Positions 14,904 through 22,497 of a DNA stretch of 64,000 nucleotides are shown in pieces. Position 1 is the stretch's first letter; every line of letters starts with the position of its first letter. Both the position numbers and the translations under genes were made by a program. Source of the DNA: Arthrobacter mangrovi. Its GTDB lineage: Bacteria; Actinomycetota; Actinomycetes; Actinomycetales; Micrococcaceae. The notes under the pieces are model-generated. The model saw only the letters and a list, made by a program, of their open reading frames with translations. It made no database searches and had not been told where the DNA came from. The DNA is taken from assembly GCF_026011795.1 (NCBI RefSeq), contig NZ_BRVS01000005.1, forward strand, positions 357,512 to 421,511. Reading direction: 5' to 3'.

Positions 14904-16084
14904 TCCGCGCTCCCGGCGGGCGCACCGCCGTCGTCAACGGGTGTCTGGCCGAGGTAGACCCGGGGCACCCGGGGACTGATCCGGGTGACGATCTCGTAGT
15001 TGATGGTGCCGGACGCCGCCGCCCAGTCCGCAGCCCCCGGAACGTCTTCGCCCGCGCCGAACAGGATGACTTCCTCGCCGACAAGGTCGGGCGCCTCGGC
15101 GGTCCGCAGGTCCACCACGAACTGGTCCATCGCCACCCGGCCGACGACGTCGTAGCGCTTGCCCCCGATGGCCACCTGGGCGCCGCTGGCGTTGCGCGGA
15201 ATGCCGTCCCCGTAGCCCATCGGCACGAGTACCAGCGTGCTGGGCCCCTCCGTCCGGTAGCGCAGCCCGTAGGACACACCCTGGCCCTCCGGCACGCGCT
15301 TGCAGTTCGCCACCTTGGCGCGCAGCGTCATCGCGGGCCGAAGCTTGAGGTCTTCGGGGCGCTCGTTTTCGAACGGGGAAAGGCCGTAGGTGCCAAGACC
15401 CACGCGCACCATGTCGAAATGGGCGTCGGGACGGCTCAGGGTGCCCGGCGTGTTGGCCAGATGGCGGACTTCGAGGTCCATCCCGGCGTCCTCGGCGACG
15501 GCCACGGCTTCGCGGAAGCGGTCGATCTGCTCGTCCGTTTCCGGCCGGTGCGGCTCGTCCGCCACGGCGAGGTGGGAGAACACGCCAACCACGCGCAGCA
15601 GCCCCTCTTCCTGGAAGGCGGACGCCTGGCCGATCAGCTCCTCCCAGCGATCCGGCGGGCAGCCGTTGCGTCCGAGGCCGGTGTCGATCTTCAGCTGCAC
15701 GCGGGCAGGCCGCTGGACTTCCTTGGCAGCGGCAGCCACGTGTTCGAGTTCCCAGCCGGAGATGCCGATGTCGATGCTGGCCGTGATGGCGGCGGCGAAA
15801 TCGCTGTCCGGAGTGTGCAGCCAGGCCAGGACGGGAGCCTCGATGCCGGCCGCCCGCAGGGCCAGGGCCTCGGTGATATGGGCGACGCCCAGCCAGGAGG
15901 CTCCGGCTTCGAGGGCCGCGCGTGCCACCGGAAGCGCTCCGTGCCCGTAGCCGTCCGCCTTGACCACCGCCATCACGCGGGCGGGCTCGGCCACTTGCAG
16001 GAACTGCCGGATGTTGTCCCGGATGGCCTCCAGATCAATGACGGCCTGGCGGTCAAAACTCTCGGATGCTGCTGAATTCACCAC
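14900..16084 (-). CDS. alr: Alanine racemase
   Basis: PLP-dependent enzyme interconverting L- and D-alanine for peptidoglycan. The 394-residue protein has the PLP lysine (Lys42) in AVVKADGYGHGALPVARA, the barrel motif LKIDTGLGRNG, and the catalytic tyrosine region GVSYGLRYRTEG, then VPMGYGDGIPR and VVGRVAMDQFVVDL. The GTG start follows AATGGAG. It is upstream of and overlaps tsaE, a common actinobacterial pairing. Confidence 0.95.
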   Translation of the reverse strand: MVNSAASESFDRQAVIDLEAIRDNIRQFLQVAEPARVMAVVKADGYGHGALPVARAALEAGASWLGVAHITEALALRAAGIEAPVLAWLHTPDSDFAAAITASIDIGISGWELEHVAAAAKEVQRPARVQLKIDTGLGRNGCPPDRWEELIGQASAFQEEGLLRVVGVFSHLAVADEPHRPETDEQIDRFREAVAVAEDAGMDLEVRHLANTPGTLSRPDAHFDMVRVGLGTYGLSPFENERPEDLKLRPAMTLRAKVANCKRVPEGQGVSYGLRYRTEGPSTLVLVPMGYGDGIPRNASGAQVAIGGKRYDVVGRVAMDQFVVDLRTAEAPDLVGEEVILFGAGEDVPGAADWAAASGTINYEIVTRISPRVPRVYLGQTPVDDGGAPAGSAE

Positions 16085-16207
16085 TCCATTCTTCCACTTG
16101 GCGCCCGCGGCTCCGTCCAGCCCGTCCGGCGATTGTGCAGAACCCGCACCAAAGCGGCCTTTGCGGAGGCGACAGCCACGGAAGCTTCTGTGGAAGCGTC
16201 CGGGGAA

Positions 16208-16426
16208 TCAGAGCGGACCCAGGTCCCCGAGCACCCGGCGGATGGCCAATTCGTGCGCCACGGCGTTGAAGCGGTAGAGCGTTTCTCCGTGCGCGGCCAG
16301 ATAGGCGTTGCACTCCCGGAACAGTTCCTCGTTCACCCTTGCCTCAAGCTGCTCCAGCTCGGCGCGGGTCAGGGTAGACAGATCCCGCGGAAAGTCGTCC
16401 GACGGCCTCAGTGCGGAGAACGGCAT
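16208..16426 (-). CDS. Small conserved-looking hypothetical protein
   Basis: A 72-residue, charged, helical protein (LTRAELEQLEARVNEELFRE, then AVAHELAIRRVLGDL). No domain is recognised. AAAGGACCCGGGT supplies an RBS before the ATG, and codon use looks coding. It lies alone between alr (124 bp away) and a divergent MmcQ/YjbR gene. Confidence 0.6.
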   Translation of the reverse strand: MPFSALRPSDDFPRDLSTLTRAELEQLEARVNEELFRECNAYLAAHGETLYRFNAVAHELAIRRVLGDLGPL

Positions 16427-16617
16427 ACCCGGGTCCTTTCTGCAGCTGCCCCACTGCCTGTGGTTGCTGCCGGCAGATTCCCCACCATCCGCCGGACTGC
16501 GACTTCTCCATTTGAACCCGCTTCTCCCCCGCCCGCAAGCCCCGGGAACCCACTAAATTTGCCGCCCCCGGGCACCGGACGTGGACTGCTGATATTGGGC
16601 GTGCCAAGGTGGGAACC

Positions 16618-16935
16618 ATGCCCACCGAGGACGACGTGCGCCGGCTCTGCCTGGACCTCCCTGGCGTCACGGAGCGGCCCAGTTGGGGCCGCCCTGCCTG
16701 GTTCGCCCGCACCCTCATGGCGCGCATCTGGGAGCCCGGCGTGCTGACCGTCAAGACCCGCGAGCGCGAGGCCCTCGCCGGGACGGACCCGGAAACCTTT
16801 TTCTGGACGCCGCACCACGAACGGTCCCCCAACCTCGTACTGGTCCGGCTGGAGCGCGTCGCGCCGGACGAACTCGGCGAACTGCTCGACGAGTCCTACC
16901 GGATAGCAGGACCGCCCGGAAGTAGCCGGCCGTAG
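16618..16935 (+). CDS. MmcQ/YjbR-family protein
   Basis: A 105-residue protein of the YjbR (CyaY-like fold) family. Recognisable parts are VRRLCLDLPGVTERPSWGRPAWF, LTVKTREREAL and the C-terminal VAPDELGELLDESYRIAGP. The exact role of the family is unknown; DNA binding has been suggested from the fold. ATG 16618 was preferred over GTG 16609 because AAGGTGGG lies just before it. Its 3' end forms one arm of the terminator hairpin shared with the convergent MmpL gene. Confidence 0.8.
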   Translation: MPTEDDVRRLCLDLPGVTERPSWGRPAWFARTLMARIWEPGVLTVKTREREALAGTDPETFFWTPHHERSPNLVLVRLERVAPDELGELLDESYRIAGPPGSSRP

Positions 16936-16953
16936 CGGCTTCTTCCGGGCGGT
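16911..16953. terminator. Bidirectional terminator between convergent yjbR-like and mmpL genes
   Basis: Arms ACCGCCCGGAAG (16911-16922) and CTTCCGGGCGGT (16942-16953) pair perfectly over 12 bp. The stem can be extended by AGCCG/CGGCT after a T-T mismatch. The left arm overlaps the last codons of the plus-strand gene. Confidence 0.6.
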
Positions 16954-16978
16954 CGGGTCGGGCAGGGGCCAGGCCGGG

Positions 16979-19615
16979 CTAGCGGACCCCGACGGGTTCC
17001 GGCTCGGGCTCGCGCGGCCCCGGCGCCGACAGCTTGGCACCTTCGACGTCCACATCCGGCAGGATCTTCTCCAGCCACCGCGGCATCCACCACACGGACT
17101 TGCCCAGCAGGTGCATCGCCGCCGGGATCAGCGTCATGCGCACCACGAACGCGTCCAGCAGCACCCCGAGCGCCAGCCCGAAGCCGATCGGCCGGACCAT
17201 GGTCAGGTGCGAGAAGACGAAGCCGGCAAAGACCGAGACCATGATGATCGCCGCGGCGGTGACCACCTTGGCGCCGTGGTTGAAGCCGCTGACCACCGCG
17301 GCCCTGGCATCCTCGCCGTGCGCATAGGACTCGCGCATCCCGGAGACCAGGAACATCTGGTAGTCCATCGCCAGCCCGAAGAGCACGCCGATCAGGATCA
17401 TCGGCAGGAAGCTCAGGATGGGGCCCGGATCATGCACGCCGAAGACGCTGGAGAGCCAGCCCCACTGGTAGATCGCCACCACGGCCCCGAAACTGGCACC
17501 GAGCGAGAGCAGGAATCCGGCGGTCGCCAGCAGCGGTACCAGGATGGAGCGGAACACCAGCAGCAGCAGGATCAGCGACAGCCCGATCACGATCGCCAGG
17601 TACACCGGCATCGCGTCCGCCAGTTTGTCGGACACGTCGATCTGCATGGCGGGCTGCCCGGTGACGGAAATTCCGACGCCGGTGCTCGCCTCGATACTGT
17701 CGGCCTGCGCCCGCAGGTTGTGGACGAGCTCCTCGGTGCTCTCGGCCGCCGGCCCTTCCTCCGGGATGACCTGCAGCGCCGCGGTGCGGCCGTCGTCGCT
17801 GGTTCCGAACGGCACCGCCGCCGTCACGTACTCCAGGCCCCGCAGTTCGCGGGAGACCTGCAGCAGCTTCTCGTCGGCCTCACTCCCCTGCAGCCCGTCC
17901 GGCAGGTCAGCCACGACCACCAGCGGGCCGTTGATGCCCTCGCCGAAGCTGTCGCCGAGCTGCGTGTAGGCGCGGTAGGCGGTGGAATCCGCCGGCTCCG
18001 AGCTGCCGTCGGGCAGCCCCAGCCGCAGCTGCGTGGCCGGCACCGCCATCACGCCGAGCAGCGCCACGCCGGCCACCAGTGCCAGCCACGGCCGGCGGGT
18101 GACGACCCGCGCCCAGCTCCGCTTGGGATCGTTCACCGACGCGGCATCCGCCGTCGTCGTTGCCGCGCTGCCCTCCGCGGGACCGGACATGCCCGCCCTG
18201 GCCCACGCCCGCTTCGAGAGGATGCGCCTGCCGATCACGGCGAGCATCGCCGGCGTCAGGGTGAGGGCAACGACGACGGCGACGGCCACCGTCGCGGCCC
18301 CGGCCAGTCCCAGCACGGTCGGAAACGGGATGCCGGGCACGGCGAGCGCCGCGAGCGCGATGATGACGGTCAGGCCGGCGAACAGCACGGCGTTGCCGGA
18401 CGTGCCGGTGGCGCGGCCAATGGATTCCTCCAGCGGCATGCCGGCCAGCAGCTGGGAACGGTGCCGGTTGACGATGAACAGCGAGTAGTCGATGCCCACG
18501 GCCAGGCCCAGCATCAGCGCCAGCACCGGCGAGACGGAGCTCATCTCGACGACGCCCGAGAGCGCGATCGTGCCGCCGACGCCCACGCCGACGCCGACGA
18601 TGGCCATGAGCAGCGGCAGGCCGGCCGCGATCAGCGTGCCGAGCATGATCACGAGCACCGCGGCCGCCACGGTGATGCCGATGATCTCGGCGGCGCCGAA
18701 CAGCTGCGAGATGTCTTCGACGATGTCCTTGCTGTACTCGGCGTGCAGCCCGCTGACCAGCGCCGATTCGGTCATCTCCTGGACGGCCTCGCGGTCCTCC
18801 TTGGCGACCTCCATCATCGACTTCTCGAACTGGACCTGCATGACGGCGACGCTGCCGGTGTCGCTGACGAAGCGCACGCCCTCGGAGGACTGCTGCTGCA
18901 GCTTCGCGGCCTGAAGGTCGGCGACGCCGGACTCGTAGTCGGAGCGGCCGTCCTTCAGCTGCTGCTCGGCGTCGTCCAGCTTGGCCTCGGCCGCCTCGAG
19001 CTGGGCCTTCTGCGGCTCCAGCTGCGCGCGCTGGGCCTCCAGCTGGGCGCGGATCTGGGCCGCCATGGCGGGCTGTCCCGCGGCGTCGGCCTGGGCGGCC
19101 TGCGCCTCCGCGGCCTGCAGCTGCTCCTCGGCCGCGGCCAGCTGCGCCTTGCCGGGCTCGAGCTGCTGGCGTCCGGCATCCAGGTCCGCCTGGCCCTGCT
19201 CCAGCTTGGCCTTGGCCTCGTCGAGCTGGGCCTGGCCATCCTCGATCTGCTGCGGGGCGTCGTCCAGGGCGGACTGGAGCTCGAACGGATCGGTCGCGCT
19301 CTTGACCGCGTCGAGTCCGCCGAGGTCCTTGGCCAGCCGGGCGACCGCGTCCTGCTGTTCCTTGCTGAACTCCCCGCCGTCGTCCGTGCTGAACACGATG
19401 GTGCCCAGCCCGCCCGCGGCATCCGGCAGGCTGCCCTGCAGCTCGTCGAGCACCTGCTGGGACGGAGTGCCGGGAATGGAGAAGGTATTGGAGAGCGTGC
19501 CGGCGAAGGCGGCCACGGATCCGCCGATGGCCACCATCACCGCCAGCCAGGCCGAGATGAACCACCAGCGTTTGCGGGCGGCGAGTTTGCCGAGCGAATA
19601 CAGCAGAGAAGCCAT
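16979..19615 (-). CDS. MMPL-family RND-type transporter with a coiled-coil periplasmic insert
   Basis: An 878-residue, roughly 12-helix membrane protein. The first TM segment (about 17-38) follows LGKLAARKRWWFISAW. MMPL motifs occur twice, for example LALMLGLAVGIDYSLFIVNRH and LIGVLFGLAMDYQMFLVSG, whose Asp-Tyr pairs sit in the proton path. The first external loop carries a 120-residue Gln/Ala/Leu-rich coiled coil (about 121-241), unusual for classic MmpL proteins and resembling YhgE/Pip-type tethers. It is co-directional with the adjacent tetR, which lies upstream by 3 nt. It probably exports a lipid or drug. No MmpS partner gene is adjacent. Confidence 0.9.
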   Translation of the reverse strand: MASLLYSLGKLAARKRWWFISAWLAVMVAIGGSVAAFAGTLSNTFSIPGTPSQQVLDELQGSLPDAAGGLGTIVFSTDDGGEFSKEQQDAVARLAKDLGGLDAVKSATDPFELQSALDDAPQQIEDGQAQLDEAKAKLEQGQADLDAGRQQLEPGKAQLAAAEEQLQAAEAQAAQADAAGQPAMAAQIRAQLEAQRAQLEPQKAQLEAAEAKLDDAEQQLKDGRSDYESGVADLQAAKLQQQSSEGVRFVSDTGSVAVMQVQFEKSMMEVAKEDREAVQEMTESALVSGLHAEYSKDIVEDISQLFGAAEIIGITVAAAVLVIMLGTLIAAGLPLLMAIVGVGVGVGGTIALSGVVEMSSVSPVLALMLGLAVGIDYSLFIVNRHRSQLLAGMPLEESIGRATGTSGNAVLFAGLTVIIALAALAVPGIPFPTVLGLAGAATVAVAVVVALTLTPAMLAVIGRRILSKRAWARAGMSGPAEGSAATTTADAASVNDPKRSWARVVTRRPWLALVAGVALLGVMAVPATQLRLGLPDGSSEPADSTAYRAYTQLGDSFGEGINGPLVVVADLPDGLQGSEADEKLLQVSRELRGLEYVTAAVPFGTSDDGRTAALQVIPEEGPAAESTEELVHNLRAQADSIEASTGVGISVTGQPAMQIDVSDKLADAMPVYLAIVIGLSLILLLLVFRSILVPLLATAGFLLSLGASFGAVVAIYQWGWLSSVFGVHDPGPILSFLPMILIGVLFGLAMDYQMFLVSGMRESYAHGEDARAAVVSGFNHGAKVVTAAAIIMVSVFAGFVFSHLTMVRPIGFGLALGVLLDAFVVRMTLIPAAMHLLGKSVWWMPRWLEKILPDVDVEGAKLSAPGPREPEPEPVGVR

Positions 19616-19618
19616 GGT

Positions 19619-20266
19619 CTAGGAGTCCTTGGGATCGTGGTTGATGCCGTTGATGTTGAAGCCGCTGCGGAGCAGGCCGATGCTCTCGAGCAGGTGGTTG
19701 TGGAATGACAGGGGGTCCGGGTTGCGCCCGGCGGCGGAGTCGGCGGCGGTCCGCATCGCCGCCTTCGCGCAGGCAACCAGCGACCCGGCGAGCGCGCGGA
19801 CCAGCAGCTCGCCGGCGGCCGCGCCGAGCCTGACGGTCAGGCCGTCCTCGAGCTTCTGCTGGGCGCTGTTCCACAGCTGCAGCTGCATCCGCTCCAGCTG
19901 CGGGCTGTCCTCGGTCATGGCATAGACCTCGCACAGCACCGCCATCTGCTCGCGGCCCATGTCGCCGCCGAGGGTCGCCATGACCGCATCCACGATGGGC
20001 TCGTCCGCCGGGCGTTCGTCCAGCCGGCTGAAGGCCCCGTCGAGGAACTCCTCGATCGGACGGGCCACCGCCGCCTCGATGGAAGGAAAGTAGTTGAAGA
20101 AGGTCCGGCGGGAGACGCCGGCCGCATCGGCCAGGGTGTCCACGGTGAAGCCGCCGGGCCCCTGCTCGCGGGCCAATTTCAGGGCCGCGGCGGAAATGGC
20201 GTTCCGGGTGGCTTGCTTATTCAATTCGCGGCGGCTCGGTGAGGCCGCCGGAGAGGTTTCCTGCAC
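19619..20266 (-). CDS. TetR-family transcriptional regulator of the MMPL exporter
   Basis: A 215-residue regulator. The HTH lies at about residues 20-65: ISAAALKLAREQGPGGFTV, then LADAAGVSRRTFFNYFPS. The C-terminal ligand domain is about 130 residues. GTG 20266 was chosen as start because TACAGT lies 6 nt before it and because the longer in-frame extension lacks TetR-like sequence. It is directly upstream of the mmpL gene with only 3 nt between them, so one promoter and operator probably controls both. The N-terminal family resembles regulators of efflux pumps. Confidence 0.9.
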   Translation of the reverse strand: MQETSPAASPSRRELNKQATRNAISAAALKLAREQGPGGFTVDTLADAAGVSRRTFFNYFPSIEAAVARPIEEFLDGAFSRLDERPADEPIVDAVMATLGGDMGREQMAVLCEVYAMTEDSPQLERMQLQLWNSAQQKLEDGLTVRLGAAAGELLVRALAGSLVACAKAAMRTAADSAAGRNPDPLSFHNHLLESIGLLRSGFNINGINHDPKDS

Positions 20267-20272
20267 CCGACA

Positions 20273-20308
20273 ACTGTAGGGCCAAACTTGCACACAATGC
20301 AAACTTGC
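20273..20308 (-). promoter_or_regulatory. tetR-mmpL promoter and operator
   Basis: On the minus strand TTGCAT (20297-20302), 18 nt, TACAGT (20273-20278), 6 nt, then GTG. The promoter region carries two direct copies of CAAACTTGC on the plus strand (20283-20291, 20300-20308) and an inverted repeat TTGCA-5nt-TGCAA (20288-20302), a likely autoregulatory TetR site overlapping the -35. Confidence 0.5.
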
Positions 20309-20448
20309 CCGGCATGCAACTGCTGCCTCCGCCAGCGCGGGGCCCATAAAGCGCCCCGGACGGTGCGCCGTCGAGCCGCCCTTGCCTGCCGGAGCACCAT
20401 GGAGTGCACTGGGAGCCATGCGGTTCTTGCTCTGGATCCGGGCATTCG

Positions 20449-21141
20449 ATGCCCGCTGACGCCCTTCAGGGAAACAACGACGACAGCGCGGGCGTCCGGC
20501 GTCCGCCCGCGGACTGGTTTGTGCTGCTGGAACGCGTCACGGCGGAGATTGCCGCACTCCTCGGCAACCGGCGGATTTGGCGGGACCTGCATGCCCGCGG
20601 CGCGGCCCTCGAATCGGAGGCGCCGGGCGGGCCGGCCACGTCCTGGCTGGCCGGGCTCTATTACCGGGACGCGGCGCTCGGCATCCGCCGGATGGTCGAC
20701 GGCGACCGCCGCACCGGCTCGTTCAAGCAGCTGCTGCAGAAGATGGCCGAGGAGCCCAAGTACCTCGCCGAGGAATGGTTCCTCCACGGCAGCACCGGAC
20801 CGCACCGCGAGGACCTGGCCGCGGCTTTCCGGGAGACGGCGGACCCCCAGCGCTTCGGCCACCTGAACCCGGCCGTCCCGCGCGCGGACCTCGCGGCGCT
20901 GTCCGGCCGTACCGCGGGCATCAAATGCTGGGTGGACCAGCACATCACCCATGCACAGCTGGATCCGCACTCGACCCAGCCTCCGCCGTCGGACATTGAC
21001 GCGGCACTGGACCTGCTCGCCGCGCTGCTCGAGAAGTACACATTCCTGCTTCGACCCAATGGCGCGGACCCGGCTCAACCCGAAGGACCCGGCGGAGCGG
21101 AACCTATCCGCCCCGAAGGACCTGGCGCCGCCGGCGACTAG
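20449..21141 (+). CDS. AbiU2-like helical hypothetical protein
   Basis: A 230-residue protein, mostly helical. The text YYRDAALGIRRMVDGDRRTGS followed by FKQLLQKMAEEP and later IKCWVDQHITHAQLD recalls the AbiU2/HEPN-like family (helical, VD-R motif followed by a K-x-x-D-x-x-x-x-H segment). That match is by eye. The C-terminus is a Pro/Gly/Glu-rich tail (about 205-230). ATG 20449 was chosen; an in-frame ATG 15 codons upstream is possible. It is divergent from tetR and convergent with the DoxX gene. If AbiU2-like, it may be linked to phage or plasmid exclusion. Confidence 0.6.
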   Translation: MPADALQGNNDDSAGVRRPPADWFVLLERVTAEIAALLGNRRIWRDLHARGAALESEAPGGPATSWLAGLYYRDAALGIRRMVDGDRRTGSFKQLLQKMAEEPKYLAEEWFLHGSTGPHREDLAAAFRETADPQRFGHLNPAVPRADLAALSGRTAGIKCWVDQHITHAQLDPHSTQPPPSDIDAALDLLAALLEKYTFLLRPNGADPAQPEGPGGAEPIRPEGPGAAGD

Positions 21142-21173
21142 GGCAGAGGCCGGTCGCGCGCAGCCGAAGACCA

Positions 21174-21208
21174 CCGGGCGGCGCAGTCCCCTCTGCGAAG
21201 CCGCCCGG
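21174..21208. terminator. Bidirectional hairpin between AbiU2-like and DoxX genes
   Basis: CCGGGCGGC (21174-21182) pairs with GCCGCCCGG (21200-21208). An inner GCAG/CTGC pairing adds stability. It lies between two convergent stop codons. Confidence 0.5.
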
Positions 21209-21247
21209 CGGCCGGCATATTGATGACAGCGGCCGGTCGGACCGCCG

Positions 21248-21682
21248 CTACTTGCCGATGACGTCGCCGGCCCGGCGGGATTCGGCGGTGGCCAGCCGGT
21301 TCAGGGCCAGCGCACCGACGAGCAGGCCGAAATCGCGCAGCGCAACGTCGAAGAAGCCTGGCAGGACGAGCAGGTTGATGATGATGCCGAGGAGCCAGGC
21401 CGCCACGACGAGCGCGCCGATGCGCGGCCGCCAGGCGACGAGGATGCCGGCCAGGATCTCGACCACGCCGACGCCGTACATGAACTGCTGGGCGGAGACC
21501 GGGATGACCTGGGTGGCAACCGGGGCGAGGTACTGGGTCCAATCCGTGAGCAGGTTCGTGAACTTGTCGAGGCCGAAGAGAATCGGCGCGATGGTGAAGA
21601 CCGTGCGGAGGAGCAGGAAGGCCTGGCGGACCGGGCTGTGTACGCCCGTGCGGGTGGCAATGCTGGGCTGGTGGGTAACCAT
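21248..21682 (-). CDS. DoxX-like integral membrane protein
   Basis: A 144-residue protein with about four TM segments (QAFLLLRTVFTIAPILFGLD, FMYGVGVVEILAGILVAW, IGALVVAAWLLGIIINLLVL, DFGLLVGALALNRL). The arrangement is that of the DoxX/DoxD family, linked to thiol-redox or oxidative stress in actinobacteria. ATG 21682 follows AAAGGA at 6 nt. It is divergent from a COG2345-type regulator, with a long inverted repeat between the two that abuts its RBS, so repression by that regulator is likely. Confidence 0.75.
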   Translation of the reverse strand: MVTHQPSIATRTGVHSPVRQAFLLLRTVFTIAPILFGLDKFTNLLTDWTQYLAPVATQVIPVSAQQFMYGVGVVEILAGILVAWRPRIGALVVAAWLLGIIINLLVLPGFFDVALRDFGLLVGALALNRLATAESRRAGDVIGK

Positions 21683-21690
21683 GACCAATC

Positions 21691-21724
21691 CTTTCTAAAA
21701 GTAGTGGTAACTAACTTTAGAAAG
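21691..21724. promoter_or_regulatory. Operator between the DoxX gene and its divergent regulator
   Basis: A perfect inverted repeat, CTTTCTAAA (21691-21699) and TTTAGAAAG (21716-21724), with a 16-bp spacer that itself contains TAGT-GGTA-ACTA. This AT-rich 34-bp element directly adjoins the RBS of the DoxX gene and stands out in the surrounding GC-rich DNA. Confidence 0.6.
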
Positions 21725-21772
21725 CGTCGGCTGTTACGTCAATGGTTCTTGTTTTTAGAGTAGGATTTTTCC

Positions 21773-22438
21773 ATGGGACACCGCAGCCATCCGGACGCCG
21801 TTACGGCCATCGCGGCCCTCGCGGACACCAACCGACGGTCCGTGTACGAGTTCGTCCTCGCCGCGGCCGCCCCGGTGAGCCGGGACGACGTCGCCGGCGC
21901 CCTCGGCATGGTCCGCGGCACGGCCGCCTTCCACCTGGACCGGCTGGCCCGCGAAGAACTGCTCACCGTCAGCTACCGGCGCCTGACCGGGCGCAGCGGG
22001 CCGGGCTCGGGCCGGCCCACCAAGCTCTACGCCCCCACCGTCCGCGAGGTCTCGGTCAGCCTGCCCCAGCGGCACTATGACCTGGCGGCCGAGCTGCTGG
22101 CAGCCGCCGTGGACGAATCGGCCCGGAGCGGAGAGCCCGTGCAGGAGACCCTCAGCCACGCGGCCGCACAGGCGGGCCGCGCCATCGGCGCCGAGGGCGC
22201 GCTGGAGGATTCACTGGCCCGCTACGGGTACCAGCCGGTGCGTGAAGACGACGGCAGCATCATCATGCGGAACTGCCCCTTCCACAGGATTTCGAAGACC
22301 CACACGGCCACGGTCTGCGGCATGAACCTCGACCTGCTCGCCGCCGCCACCGACGTGGCGGGGCAGAGCGGATCCACCGCCGTCCTCGATCCCGCGCCGG
22401 GCCGCTGCTGCGTCCGCATCCTCCCGCCGCCGGACTGA
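21773..22438 (+). CDS. COG2345/SufR-like HTH regulator with C-terminal cysteines
   Basis: A 221-residue regulator. The N-terminal winged helix (about 8-75) contains LADTNRRSVYEFVLAAAAP, VSRDDVAGALGMVRGTAAFHLDRL and a wing GRSGPGSGRPTKLYAP. The C-terminal domain has NCPFHRISKTHTATVCGMN and then GRCCVRI. Cysteines in this pattern are ligands for an Fe-S cluster or metal in SufR-like relatives. It is divergent from the DoxX gene, which it probably regulates via the shared inverted repeat, perhaps in response to redox or iron. AGGA lies before the ATG. Confidence 0.8.
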   Translation: MGHRSHPDAVTAIAALADTNRRSVYEFVLAAAAPVSRDDVAGALGMVRGTAAFHLDRLAREELLTVSYRRLTGRSGPGSGRPTKLYAPTVREVSVSLPQRHYDLAAELLAAAVDESARSGEPVQETLSHAAAQAGRAIGAEGALEDSLARYGYQPVREDDGSIIMRNCPFHRISKTHTATVCGMNLDLLAAATDVAGQSGSTAVLDPAPGRCCVRILPPPD

Positions 22439-22497
22439 GCTATTCCTGCGGGCCGGATTCGCTCACGCTGAAGGCTCAGTTCGGCTCCAGCCGGGAA

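Noticed and set aside
18955..19240. Apparent tandem DNA repeat in the MMPL gene
   Set aside because: The periodicity reflects coiled-coil codons (CAG, CTG, GCC) and has no exact repeat unit.
17111..19708. 865-codon plus-strand frame opposite the MMPL transporter
   Set aside because: His/Arg/Asp/Gly-rich shadow of the real minus-strand gene, with no domain.
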